DNA from: Tyto alba
Lineage: Eukaryota > Chordata > Aves > Strigiformes > Tytonidae
Direction of reading: 5' to 3'
NCBI RefSeq assembly: GCF_018691265.1
Contig: NW_024881328.1
Span: forward strand, 43,379,515 to 43,443,514
DNA: 64,000 nt
In this document: piece after piece, positions 55,921 to 64,000 of the stretch
Numbering within the stretch: the first letter of the stretch is position 1
Layout: the number at the start of each line of letters is the position of its first letter
Position numbers and translations under genes: made by a program
Notes under the pieces: model-generated
Databases searched by the model: none
What the model saw: only the letters and a program-made list of their open reading frames with translations
What the model was told of the DNA's origin: nothing

Positions 55921-56592
55921 GCGGCGCTGCGCCCCCCCGTGCCCCCCCCGGCTCGGTGCCCCCCCATTTCGGGGCGCTGGGGGCGGGGGCGGCGGTGGGT
56001 GCCCCTCGGCGCGCGCGGGGAGCGGGGGGCTCCCTCCTGCTTCCCTGCTCCGTGGATCCAGCAGCTGCATTTGTCCCGCTTCCCCTCCCGGGTGACCCCT
56101 GACTTTTGGGGCGCCCACCCGCCGGCGGGCGCAGCCCCCGCGGGGACGCGGCACGGAGGGGACGGGCGCCCCCCCCGCCTCGGACAGGGCCCCTCCGGCG
56201 GGGGCTCCCACCGCTGCCGGCACCCAGCTGCTGCCCGCGGCCCCGTGGGCAGGGACGCGGCTCCGCCGTGGGCGGGCTCGGCCCCTGCCGGGTGGGGAAG
56301 GGTCTGTCGGGGCATTGGGGGACGGCGGAGGGGGAGCCCCGCTGCCCCCCCCCCGCGTCCCCGGCGGGCAGGCGAGGGTGGGGGCTGCATCCCGAGCAGC
56401 GTGTCCGCCCCACAGGCCCCGTCCGTGCCAGTGGCGGCCCCGGCGGGGCAGCCGAGGGCCCCCCCGCGCGTGGCAGGGCCCGAAGCCCCCGGGCAGCAGC
56501 CGTGGGTGGGGGCGGGAGGGCGGCGGGGAGGGAAGCGGCGACGGGGATTTCGCGGGGGGGCTGAGCGAGTGGGGGGGGAGGTTTTGAGTCGG

Positions 56593-56664
56593 GGGGATGT
56601 AGCTCAGCGGGAGAGCGCTTGCTTTGCGTGTAAGAGGCCCTGGGTTCAACCCCCAGCATCTCCA
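56593..56664 (+). tRNA. tRNA-Ala (TGC)
   Basis: Canonical 72-nt Ala gene, T4 terminator, module S upstream (shared with Pro-TGG at 55849), module U downstream. Confidence 0.96.
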
Positions 56665-57000
56665 GCTTTTGCCTCCCCAGAACCCCCCTCGCAGCCGGCT
56701 CTGGCGGTGGCAGAGCCCCCCAAGGCTCCCCAGAAATTTCTGTGGCTTCCCGTGCGCACGGCTGGCCTGAAGATGGGTCCTGGTACCCACAGGCTGCGAG
56801 AAAATGCCCCGTGGGCATCTCCCTCCCCTGCGTGGGTACTGCTGGTTTGTGGGGTACGTTGTGTCCCTTCCCCAGGAGGGACAAAAGTTGTTTTCGGAAA
56901 CAGGTGCTGAGCTGTGGAGGCCGCCCGTCCCTGCTGTGTCGGGGCAGCGTTGCCCCCTCCGTGCCGTGTCCCCGCGGGGGGTGTGTGTCCCAAAAAGGGG

Positions 57001-57072
57001 GGGCTCGTCCGGGAGTTGAACCCGGGACCTCTCGCACCCTAAGCGAGAATCATACCCCTAGACCAACGAGCC
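57001..57072 (-). tRNA. tRNA-Pro (AGG)
   Basis: Canonical 72-nt Pro gene, loop TTAGGGT, T5 after 5 nt. Upstream module T, downstream module U. Confidence 0.97.
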
Positions 57073-57299
57073 GCGCCGCTGGGCACCCCCCCCGCGGCAC
57101 CCCAGAGCCCCCTGCCCCCCCCCGAATTGCGGGACCGGGGCTGCAGCCGGGGCCGGGGCTTTGGCGCGGCACACGCGCGGGCTGCGCGCCCACGGGAGCA
57201 TCGCCAGGCCGGCCGGGCCCGCGGGCAGCCCCCGGCGTGCTTTGGGGGCTTCTGGGGGGCTCTGCCACCCCCAGAGCCGGCTGCGGGGAGGCAAAAAGC

Positions 57300-57371
57300 T
57301 GGAGATGCTGGGGGTTGAACCCAGGGCCTCTTACATGCGAAGCAAGCGCTCTCCCGCTGAGCTACATCCCC
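57300..57371 (-). tRNA. tRNA-Ala (CGC)
   Basis: Same body as the Ala-TGC genes, but the loop is TTCGCAT: position 34 T to C (anticodon CGC) and position 37 G to A. All stems are intact and a T5 terminator follows. The only CGC Ala gene in the window. Confidence 0.94.
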
Positions 57372-57606
57372 CTGCGTGGGAGATGCCCACACCCCATGTC
57401 CTGCTGCCCACTCTGCTCCACTTGGCCCTATAGACTTGGGGGCCAGTTGCCATGTCTTGTCTACAGCCAGGGCAGAGGGAGGGGGATGTCCCAGCTGTGA
57501 TCATCCATCAGGGACAAAAAGACCTCCCTGAAGTCCCATCCCACCCCAACCAGTTCCCCCAGCACTGGAGCTCACACTGGGGGTTCCTGACAATCCGCCA
57601 AACTTC

Positions 57607-57680
57607 ATCACATTGGTCTAGGGGTATGAATCGTGCTCTGGTGTGAGTAGAGGTCCTGGGTTCAACTCCTGCATGAGTCC
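57607..57680 (+). pseudogene. Degenerate tRNA-Pro copy
   Basis: Retains the A box (TTGGTCTAGGGGTATGA) and B box (GGTTCAACTCC), but the anticodon arm carries insertions and changes (GTGCTCTGGTGTGAG) and the acceptor is mispaired. Confidence 0.85.
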
Positions 57681-57936
57681 CCCCATTTTTGGGGCACCCA
57701 CCCTCCTCGGTGGTCCTGCATGGCCATCACCAGCGCTGCCCTGGCTGCACTGTCTCGTGCCGTGCCACTGGGCAGGGTGTTTGGGGTGGACATGTCCCCA
57801 CAGCCACGGTGTAGCCCCTGAGAACCAACATCTGAGATGGTGGAGGCTCTGCTTTGGGGGCCGGGGCGCTGGGGGCAGAGCGGGGGCAGCGCTGGGGGGG
57901 CAGGGAGCTGCCCAGGTCCCGCCCCTGCCCACGCAG

Positions 57937-58008
57937 GGGGATGGAGCTCAGCGGGAGAGCACTTGCGTTGCGTGTAAGAGGCCCTGGGCTCGACCCCCAG
58001 CATCTCCA
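57937..58008 (+). tRNA. tRNA-Ala (TGC), G32 variant
   Basis: 72 nt, GA at positions 8-9, loop GTTGCGT (G at position 32), B box GGCTCGACCCC, T5 terminator. The same G32 loop occurs at 60442, which links the two genes. Confidence 0.88.
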
Positions 58009-58233
58009 GCTTTTTGCCTCCCCGCAGCCGGCTCTGGGGGTGGCAGAGCCCCCCAGAAGCCCCCAAAGCACGCCGGGGGCTGCCCGCGGGCCCGGCCGGC
58101 CTGGCGATGCTCCCGTGGGCGCGCAGCCCGCGCGTGTGCCGCGCCAAAGCCCCGGCCCCGGCTGCAGCCCCGGTCCCGCAATTCGGGGGGGGCAGGGGGC
58201 TCTGGGGTGCCGCGGGGGGGTGCCCAGCGCCGC

Positions 58234-58305
58234 GGCTCGTTGGTCTAGGGGTATGATTCTCGCTTAGGGTGCGAGAGGTCCCGGGTTCAACTCCCGGACG
58301 AGCCC
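58234..58305 (+). tRNA. tRNA-Pro (AGG)
   Basis: Canonical 72-nt gene, loop TTAGGGT, T4 terminator. Upstream T, downstream V. Confidence 0.97.
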
Positions 58306-58522
58306 CCCCTTTTGGGACCAGCCCCCCTCGGGGATGCGGCCCCGCTGCTCTCTGCACACACGGGGGGGCAGGGGCAGCCCCGACAGCCCCCGACTGCCCG
58401 CAAACGGCTCCCGTGGGGAGCCCACGCGGATTCTCCTTCAGCCCACACCAATTTCCCAAAGCTCCCATGCTGCCGCCGCCGGGACGTGGCCACTGGGCCC
58501 TGCGTGGGCACCCCACGGGTGG

Positions 58523-58594
58523 GGGCATCGAGCTCAGCGGGAGAGCGCTTGCTTTGCATCTAACAGGCCCTGGGCTCGACCCCCAGCATCTCCA
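58523..58594 (+). pseudogene. Degenerate tRNA-Ala (TGC), module V family
   Basis: Same family as 55567. Loop TTTGCAT, anticodon stem CTTGC/CTAAC mispaired, acceptor GGGCATC mispaired, B box GGCTCGACCCC kept. Confidence 0.85.
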
Positions 58595-58769
58595 TGTCCT
58601 TTTACCCCCCTGAATCCTGTTGTCTTCCTGGGCATTGCTGGAGGCCGCTTCCCCTTGACACCAGCGGCAAGGCTCCCTGCTGCAACTGGATTATTTTTTC
58701 CCAGGCATCCATGAATACCCCCAGATTTTCCCTTTTCCCAACCACGGCACGTCCGGCTACTGGGACCGC

Positions 58770-59070
58770 CTGTGAGTCCCGGTGACGTGGAATCCTCAGA
58801 CACAACATGCACGATCAATGTGATCAAGTTAATGCCACTTTATTAAAGGATACACAGCAATTTGTACACTCACACAAAGCGCACGCGTTACATTTTGGTT
58901 GCTAATAGGTTAAAGCTGCTCGTTCACACGCCTTGCTCTGCCTGCCCTACCTACATTCTGTTTGTGCATCTTGTTATCTTCTTTTTTACATTCCAACCTC
59001 CTTACCTCCCCGCAACACAGGCAGTTTCTCAAAACCCCAACTTCCTTATCTCTTTCGACCTTGCATAAGT
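58770..59070 (-). mobile_element. Possible LTR remnant (boundaries uncertain)
   Basis: An AT-rich island of about 300 bp inside the GC-rich array. On the minus strand it ends with AATAAA (58844-58839) about 70 nt before a possible CA end, and a TGTTGTGAAGG-like start is seen near 59075. This composition and order resemble a retroviral LTR, but no target duplication could be found. Confidence 0.35.
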
Positions 59071-59245
59071 CCTTCACAACACCTGCAGTTGTGAGGCCCC
59101 TCGGTCTGGATCGCTCATAATATGCCCAATTTCTTCCAGCCACTCCACATCCCGGGGCTGAGCTGATGCCCCCAAAACGCACTGGGGGACGTTTTGTGCA
59201 GCGCAAAGCCGGGGTGTCCCCACGCCGCCAAGGGGGGACACAGGG

Positions 59246-59327
59246 GCTGTGATGGCCGAGGGGTGAAGGCGTTGGACTTGAAATCCAATAGGGTTTCCCT
59301 GCGCAGGTTCGAATCCTGCTCACAGCG
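59246..59327 (+). tRNA. tRNA-Ser (TGA)
   Basis: Differs from the two Ser-CGA genes only at wobble position 34 (loop CTTGAAA). Long variable arm, B box GGTTCGAATCC, T4 terminator. Downstream flank (to about 59355) matches that of 38532. Confidence 0.96.
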
Positions 59328-59465
59328 ACTCCTTTTACCCACGGCTGCGTGGGGTTGGGGGCCGGGGCAGCCCCACACCTCAGGAGCCGGTGGCTGGCGA
59401 GCAGCAGGCAGGGCGAGAGCTGGGGGAAGCTGCCCTTCCACTGCGCTGGGATCCAGGGGGGCAGT

Positions 59466-59495
59466 GGGACCTTGGGTTCAACTCCTGGATGACCC
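59466..59495 (+). pseudogene. 3' fragment of a tRNA-Pro
   Basis: B-box region GGTTCAACTCC followed by a changed acceptor (TGGATGACC), with no 5' half. Marks a broken Pro copy next to a partial module U. Confidence 0.6.
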
Positions 59496-59845
59496 CCCCG
59501 GTTTGGGACATTCACCCGCTGCCGGGCGCAGCCCCCGCGGGGACACGGCACGGAGGGGGCGACGCTGCCCCGACACAGCGGGGACGGGCGGCCTCCACAG
59601 CCCAGCACCTGTTTCCAAAAACAACTTTTGTCCCTCCTGGGGAAGGGACACAATGTACCCCACAAACCAGCAGTACCCACGCAGGGGAGGGAAAGGCCCA
59701 CGGGGCATTTTCTCACAGGCTGTGGGTACCAGGAAGCATCCTCAGGCCAGCCGTGTGCACCAGCAGCTCAAGAGATTTTGGGGGGGTCTTGGGGGGCTCT
59801 TCCACCCCAGAGGCAGGTGGGAGGGGGGCGTGGGGAAGCAAAACC

Positions 59846-59917
59846 TGGAGATGCTGGGGGTCGAGCCCAGGGCCTGTTAGATGCAAAGCAAGCGCTCTCC
59901 CGCTGAGCTCGATGCAC
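59846..59917 (-). pseudogene. Degenerate tRNA-Ala (TGC), module V family
   Basis: Acceptor and anticodon-stem mismatches as in 55567, loop TTTGCAT, B box kept. The trailer T4 is lost (GGTTTTGC context changed). Confidence 0.82.
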
Positions 59918-60134
59918 CCACCCGTGGGGTGCCCACGCAGGGCCCAGTGGCCCCGGCCTGGCGTCGGCAGCATGGGAGCTTTGGGAAATTGGTGTGGGCT
60001 GAAGGAGAAGGCGCGTGGGCGCCCCACGGGGGCCGTTTGCGGGCAGGCGGGGGCTGTCGGGGCTGCCCCTGACCCCCCGTGTGTGCAGAGAGCAGCGGGG
60101 CCGCATCCCCGAGGGGGGCTGGTCCCAAAAGGGG

Positions 60135-60206
60135 GGGCTCATCCGGGAGTTGAACCCGGGACCTCTCGCACCCTAAGCGAGAATCATACCCCTAGACCAA
60201 CGAGCC
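60135..60206 (-). tRNA. tRNA-Pro (AGG), one acceptor change
   Basis: As the other AGG genes but with one 3' acceptor substitution that turns a G-C pair into G-T wobble (GGCTCGT/ATGAGCC). Probably still functional. Upstream T, downstream V. Confidence 0.93.
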
Positions 60207-60441
60207 GCGGCGCTGGGCACCCCCCCGCGGCACCCCAGAGCCCTCTGCCCCCCCCGAATTGCGGGACTGGGGCTGCAGCCGGGGCCGGGGCTTTGGCGCG
60301 GCACACGCGCGGGCTGCGCGCCCACGGGAGCATCGCCAGGCCGGCCGGGCCCGCGGGCAGCCCCCGGCGTGCTTTGGGGGCTTCTGGGGGGCTCTGCCAC
60401 CCCCAGAGCCGGCTGCGAGGGGGGGGTGGGGAGGCAAAAGC

Positions 60442-60513
60442 TGGAGATGCTGGGGGTTGAACCCAGGGCCTCTTACACGCAACGCAAGCGCTCTCCCGCT
60501 GAGCTCCATCCCC
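60442..60513 (-). tRNA. tRNA-Ala (TGC), G32 variant
   Basis: 72 nt, loop GTTGCGT, GA at positions 8-9, but B box GGTTCAACCCC (unlike 57937). It looks like a hybrid of the 57937-type 5' half and the common Ala 3' half. T4 terminator. Confidence 0.92.
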
Positions 60514-60764
60514 CTGCGTGGGCAGGGGCCGAGGCCTGGGCAGCTCCCTGCCCCCCCAGCGCTGCCCCCGCTCTGCCCCCAGCGCCCCGGCCCCCAAAGC
60601 AGAGCCTGGGGGCACACGGTGTCAGTGCTGGGGGGCCACCCTGCCCACAGGGACGCACCCAGCCGGGACGTGGCACCAACCCCTCTGTGCTGGGCACCAC
60701 CGACCTCGCCATGCCCCAGTTGTGCCCAAACACCAGCCAAGGAAGGTGGGTGCCCCAAAAGGGG

Positions 60765-60836
60765 GGGCTCGTCCGGGAGTTGAACCCGGGACCTCTCGCA
60801 CCCGAAGCGAGAATCATACCCCTAGACCAACGAGCC
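60765..60836 (-). tRNA. tRNA-Pro (CGG)
   Basis: Canonical 72-nt gene with loop TTCGGGT and T4 terminator. Downstream module W; the upstream flank is unlike S or T. Confidence 0.97.
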
Positions 60837-61070
60837 GCAGCGCTGGGCACCCCCTGGCACCCCTGACATCTGTCCCCCCAAAATTTTGGGTGTTGCTGAG
60901 GGCTGGGGCTGATGCTGCCTTTTGCCTGTGGCTCATCTGGAGCGGGGAAATCCAATCTGCTGTACCCAGAACGCTGTGCTGGCATTTGGAGGTGGCCACG
61001 GTCAGTACCTGCCCTGGCCCCAGTGGCCGTGGGGCAGTTGGACCACGGGGCTCAGCTCTCCCGTGTGTGG

Positions 61071-61142
61071 GGGGATGTAGCTCAGCGGGAGAGCGCTTGC
61101 TTTGCGTGTAAGAGGCCCTGGGTTCAACCCCCAGCATCTCCA
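61071..61142 (+). tRNA. tRNA-Ala (TGC)
   Basis: Canonical 72-nt gene, T6 terminator, module U downstream. The upstream flank (60840-61070) is unique in the window, unlike S or W. Confidence 0.96.
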
Positions 61143-61480
61143 GCTTTTTTGCCTCCCCAGAACCCCCCTCGCAGCCGGCTCTGGGGGTGGCAGAGCCCCC
61201 CAAGGCTCCCCAGAAATTTCTGTGGCTTCCCGTGCGCACGGCTGGCCTGAAGATGGGTCCTGGTACCCACAGCCTGTGAGAAAATGCCCCGTGGGCATCT
61301 CCCTCCCCTGCGTGGGTACTGCTGGTTTGTGGGGTACATTGTGTCCCTTCCCCAGGAGGGACAAAAGTTGTTTTCGGAAACAGGTGCTGGGCTGTGGAGG
61401 CCGCCCGTCCCCGCTGTGTCAGGGCAGCGTTGCCCCCTCCGTGCCGTGTCCCCGCGGGGGGTGTGTGTCCCAAAAAGGGG

Positions 61481-61552
61481 GGGCTCGTCCGGGAGTTGAA
61501 CCCGGGACCTCTCGCACCCAAAGCGAGAATCATACCCCTAGACCAACGAGCC
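61481..61552 (-). tRNA. tRNA-Pro (TGG)
   Basis: Canonical 72-nt gene, loop TTTGGGT, T5 terminator. Upstream module S, downstream module U. Confidence 0.97.
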
Positions 61553-62248
61553 GCGGCGCTGCGCCCCCCCGTGCCCCCCCCGGCTCGGTGCCCCCCCATT
61601 TCGGGGCGCTGGGGGCGGGGGCGGCGGTGGGTGCCCCTCGGCGCGCGCGGGGAGCGGGGGGCTCCCTCCTGCTTCCCTGCTCCGTGGATCCAGCAGCTGC
61701 ATTTGTCCCGCTTCCCCTCCCGGGTGACCCCTGACTTTTGGGGCGCCCACCCGCCGGCGGGCGCAGCCCCCGCGGGGACGCGGCACGGAGGGGGCGACGC
61801 TGCCCCGACACAGCGGGGACGGGCGCCCCCCCCGCCTCGGACAGGGCCCCTCCGGCGGGGGCTCCCACCGCTGCCGGCACCCAGCTGCTGCCCGCGGCCC
61901 CGTGGGCAGGGACGCGGCTCCGCCGTGGGCGGGCTCGGCCCCTGCCGGGTGGGGAAGGGTCTGTCGGGGCATTGGGGGACGGCGGAGGGGGAGCCCCGCT
62001 GCCCCCCCCCCCGCGTCCCCGGCGGGCAGGCGAGGGTGGGGGCTGCATCCCGAGCAGCGTGTCCGCCCCACAGGCCCCGTCCCTGCCAGTGGCGGCCCCG
62101 GCGGGGCGGCCGAGGGCCCCCCCGCGCGTGGCAGGGCCCGAAGCCCCCGGGCAGCAGCCGTGGGTGGGGGCGGGAGGGCGGCGGGGAGGGAAGCGGCGAC
62201 GGGGATTTCGCGGGGGGGCTGAGCGAGCCGGGGGAGGTTTTGAGTCGG

Positions 62249-62320
62249 GGGGATGTAGCTCAGCGGGAGAGCGCTTGCTTTGCGTGTAAGAGGCCCTGGG
62301 TTCAACCCCCAGCATCTCCA
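62249..62320 (+). tRNA. tRNA-Ala (TGC)
   Basis: Canonical 72-nt gene with T6 terminator. Upstream module S (shared with Pro-TGG at 61481), downstream module T leading to Pro-AGG at 62548. Confidence 0.96.
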
Positions 62321-62547
62321 GCTTTTTTGCCTCCCCGCAGCCGCCTCTGGGGGTGGCAGAGCCCCCCAGAAGCCCCCAAAGCACGCCGGGGGCTGCCCGC
62401 GGGCCCGGCCGGCCTGGCGATGCTCCCGTGGGCGCGCAGCCCGCGCGTGTGCCGCGCCAAAGCCCCGGCCCCGGCTGCAGCCCCAGTCCCGCAATTCGGG
62501 GGGGGCAGGGGGCTCTGGGGTGCCGCGGGGGGGGTGCCCAGCGCCGC

Positions 62548-62619
62548 GGCTCGTTGGTCTAGGGGTATGATTCTCGCTTAGGGTGCGAGAGGTCCCGGGT
62601 TCAACTCCCGGACGAGCCC
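62548..62619 (+). tRNA. tRNA-Pro (AGG)
   Basis: Canonical 72-nt gene, loop TTAGGGT, T4 terminator. Upstream T, downstream V. It is the inverted-repeat counterpart of Pro-TGG at 55849. Confidence 0.97.
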
Positions 62620-62838
62620 CCCCTTTTGGGACCAGCCCCCCTCGGGGATGCGGCCCCGCTGCTCTCTGCACACACGGGGGGGGGCAGGGGCAGCCCCGAC
62701 AGCCCCCGCCTGCCCGCAAACGGCCCCCGTGGGGCGCCCACGCGCCTTCTCCTTCAGCCCACACCAATTTCCCAAAGCTCCCATGCTGCCGCCGCCGGGA
62801 CGTGGCCACTGGGCCCTGCGTGGGCACCCCACGGGTGG

Positions 62839-62910
62839 GGGCATCGAGCTCAGCAGGAGAGCGCTTGCTTTGCGTCTAACAGGCCCTGGGCTCGACCCCC
62901 AGCATCTCCA
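62839..62910 (+). pseudogene. Degenerate tRNA-Ala (TGC), module V family
   Basis: Mirror of 55567: acceptor GGGCATC against CATCTCC and stem CTTGC/CTAAC are mispaired, D loop AGCAGGA, B box GGCTCGACCCC kept, T4 trailer. Confidence 0.85.
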
Positions 62911-63067
62911 GCTTTTGCCTCCCCACGCCCCACTCCCACCCGCCTCTGGGGGTGGAAGGGACCCCCAGAAAAACCCTGGGGCTCCTGCGGGCACGGCTGG
63001 CCCAGCACTGGGGGGCACAGCGGGTGCCCGCACCCCGTAGCCCCACCGCAAAGAGAGGCAGCTGCCC

Positions 63068-63656
63068 TGTTATAGGGAGATTAAGGCCCATCACATCCAA
63101 ATATGGATTAATGAATCTTTATTTAGGTAAGAGAGCAAATGCAGCGCTGGGGTGGCCGAGGAGTCGCAGCTCCGTCCAGGTTCACGAAATTGTTTAAGTT
63201 TCAAACCCCCTGTTATCCACCCAGCTGCCGGTTTCAACACCTTCCGCATGCCTCCTGGCTTCTTCTACAATCTTACCTTCTTTCTTCAGTCCTGTGGTCC
63301 TGTACACCTGGTCCTTCAAGTCTGGGCCAATTTGCAGCTCCTTTGTCTTTTCTGGCTCAGTGGTTTCAGTTCCCCTCTTATCTCAAGGACAAGGGATACC
63401 AGGGATGGCCCGTCCTGTTTTTTCTCAATCCGTTGCAAAGGAGTTACCGCCCTGTGATATGGACCATCCGGTGAGCATCCCAAGAGGGGGGGCTGTTGGG
63501 TTGGTGTTTCCTCAGATCAATTCCCCCCTTTTCCCCACTAGTAAAGTCTTTTACTTTTCTTAAAATTTGGATCATTGTACTAATAATAGCTTTAGCCTAA
63601 GAAGTAATTGTTTAATTACTTTTAGCGAAAGCAAAATTCTTCTATTCCTTATCACA
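63068..63656 (-). mobile_element. Solo LTR of an endogenous retrovirus (copy 2, inverted)
   Basis: 589 bp, reverse complement of 54819-55408 with a small number of substitutions and a 1-bp length difference. It is flanked by TGCCC on both sides (63063-63067 and 63657-63661), the complement of the GGGCA duplication at copy 1, so this is the same insertion copied by the inverted duplication. Confidence 0.88.
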
Positions 63657-63785
63657 TGCCCCGCTCGCCCTGCCCAGCCCAAATCTGTGGTGAGCGTCGG
63701 AGGGAAGAAGGGGCCAGCAGCCAAGAGCTGCCCCCAGAGGAGCTCGGCCCCCCCCCCCGCCCCGAGCAGCAGGCTTCGCCCGGAG

Positions 63786-63847
63786 CGGGGGCTGCGCTGG
63801 GAGTCGGACCCAGATCCTCTTGCAGCCGAGGGCGGATCCGCAGCCCA
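63786..63847 (-). pseudogene. tRNA-like element without a normal D arm (mirror copy)
   Basis: Inverted-repeat counterpart of 54628-54689, with the same pairing GGGCTGCG/CGCAGCCC and T-arm-like hairpin. Confidence 0.4.
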
Positions 63848-64000
63848 AGCCGGCAGCGGGGTCCCCGGCCCCCCTCATCGGCCCCAGGGCCCCGTGCGGG
63901 TCCCGGCTGCCCCGCTGGTGAAACCCTCGGCAGCCGAAGCCACCCGTGAGAGCCGGTGGGTGTGGGGCCCGGGGCTGCCCGGGCGGCCCCTCCCCAGCGG

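Larger units (their letters stand above)
62548..64000. repeat. Right arm of the large inverted repeat (runs off the window)
   Basis: Mirror of 54475-55920 with the same order of Pro gene, module V, Ala pseudogene, solo LTR and tRNA-like element. The match is still continuous at base 64000. Confidence 0.93.

Noticed and set aside
38532..63847. A functional link between Pro/Ala tRNA supply and the nearby collagen gene
   Set aside because: Attractive because collagen is Pro- and Ala-rich, but tRNAs act in trans and position gives no support.

Overview
This is vertebrate nuclear DNA, almost certainly from a bird. Three split genes follow GT-AG rules and join in frame. COL6A2 (plus strand) next to FTCD (minus strand) is a conserved vertebrate neighbourhood, and a feather-type corneous beta-protein (beta-keratin) gene points to an avian or other sauropsid genome. 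The distal part is very GC-rich and packed with Pol III genes, as on small avian chromosomes.

Layout. (1) 1-3128: COL6A2 upstream region, with no coding exon that I could identify. (2) 3129-26087: COL6A2. Its 27 coding-bearing exons join into a 1019-codon reading frame: signal peptide, N-terminal VWA domain, a 335-residue collagen helix, and VWA C1 and C2. An alternative last exon at 19940-20235 would give a 915-residue isoform like human 2C2a. A dead inverted copy of the signal-peptide exon lies in a later intron (6418-6614). (3) 28667-30508: a three-exon PRR13-like gene (147 residues, minus) with a His/Pro-rich 10-residue repeat. (4) 32126-38059: FTCD, 14 exons, 541 residues, minus. (5) 38532-42175: first tRNA block. 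(6) 42176-47268: no gene recognised. (7) About 47265-48839: a single beta-keratin gene with TATA box, 5'UTR exon and 5'UTR intron. (8) 48840-53149: no gene recognised. (9) 53150-64000: second, larger tRNA block, continuing past the window edge.

The tRNA blocks hold 26 intact genes: 11 Pro (6 AGG, 3 TGG, 2 CGG), 10 Ala (9 TGC, 1 CGC), 4 Ser (2 CGA, 1 TGA, 1 GCT) and 1 Thr (AGT). There are also at least seven tRNA pseudogenes and three tRNA-like fragments. The array is assembled from a few repeated spacer modules (called S, T, U, V and W here) joined at the tRNA genes in both orientations. An arm of at least 1.45 kb (54475-55920 against 62548-64000) is inverted-duplicated and carries a solo LTR with the same 5-bp target duplication in both copies. 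The insertion therefore predates the duplication. In the Pro genes, the wobble base of the anticodon tracks the upstream spacer, while the downstream spacer is shuffled.

The protein genes do unrelated jobs: collagen VI microfibrils, histidine/folate catabolism, epidermal structure and a small nuclear proline-rich protein. Their adjacency is positional and there is no operon. All splice and tRNA boundaries were read by eye; no folding or database search was run.
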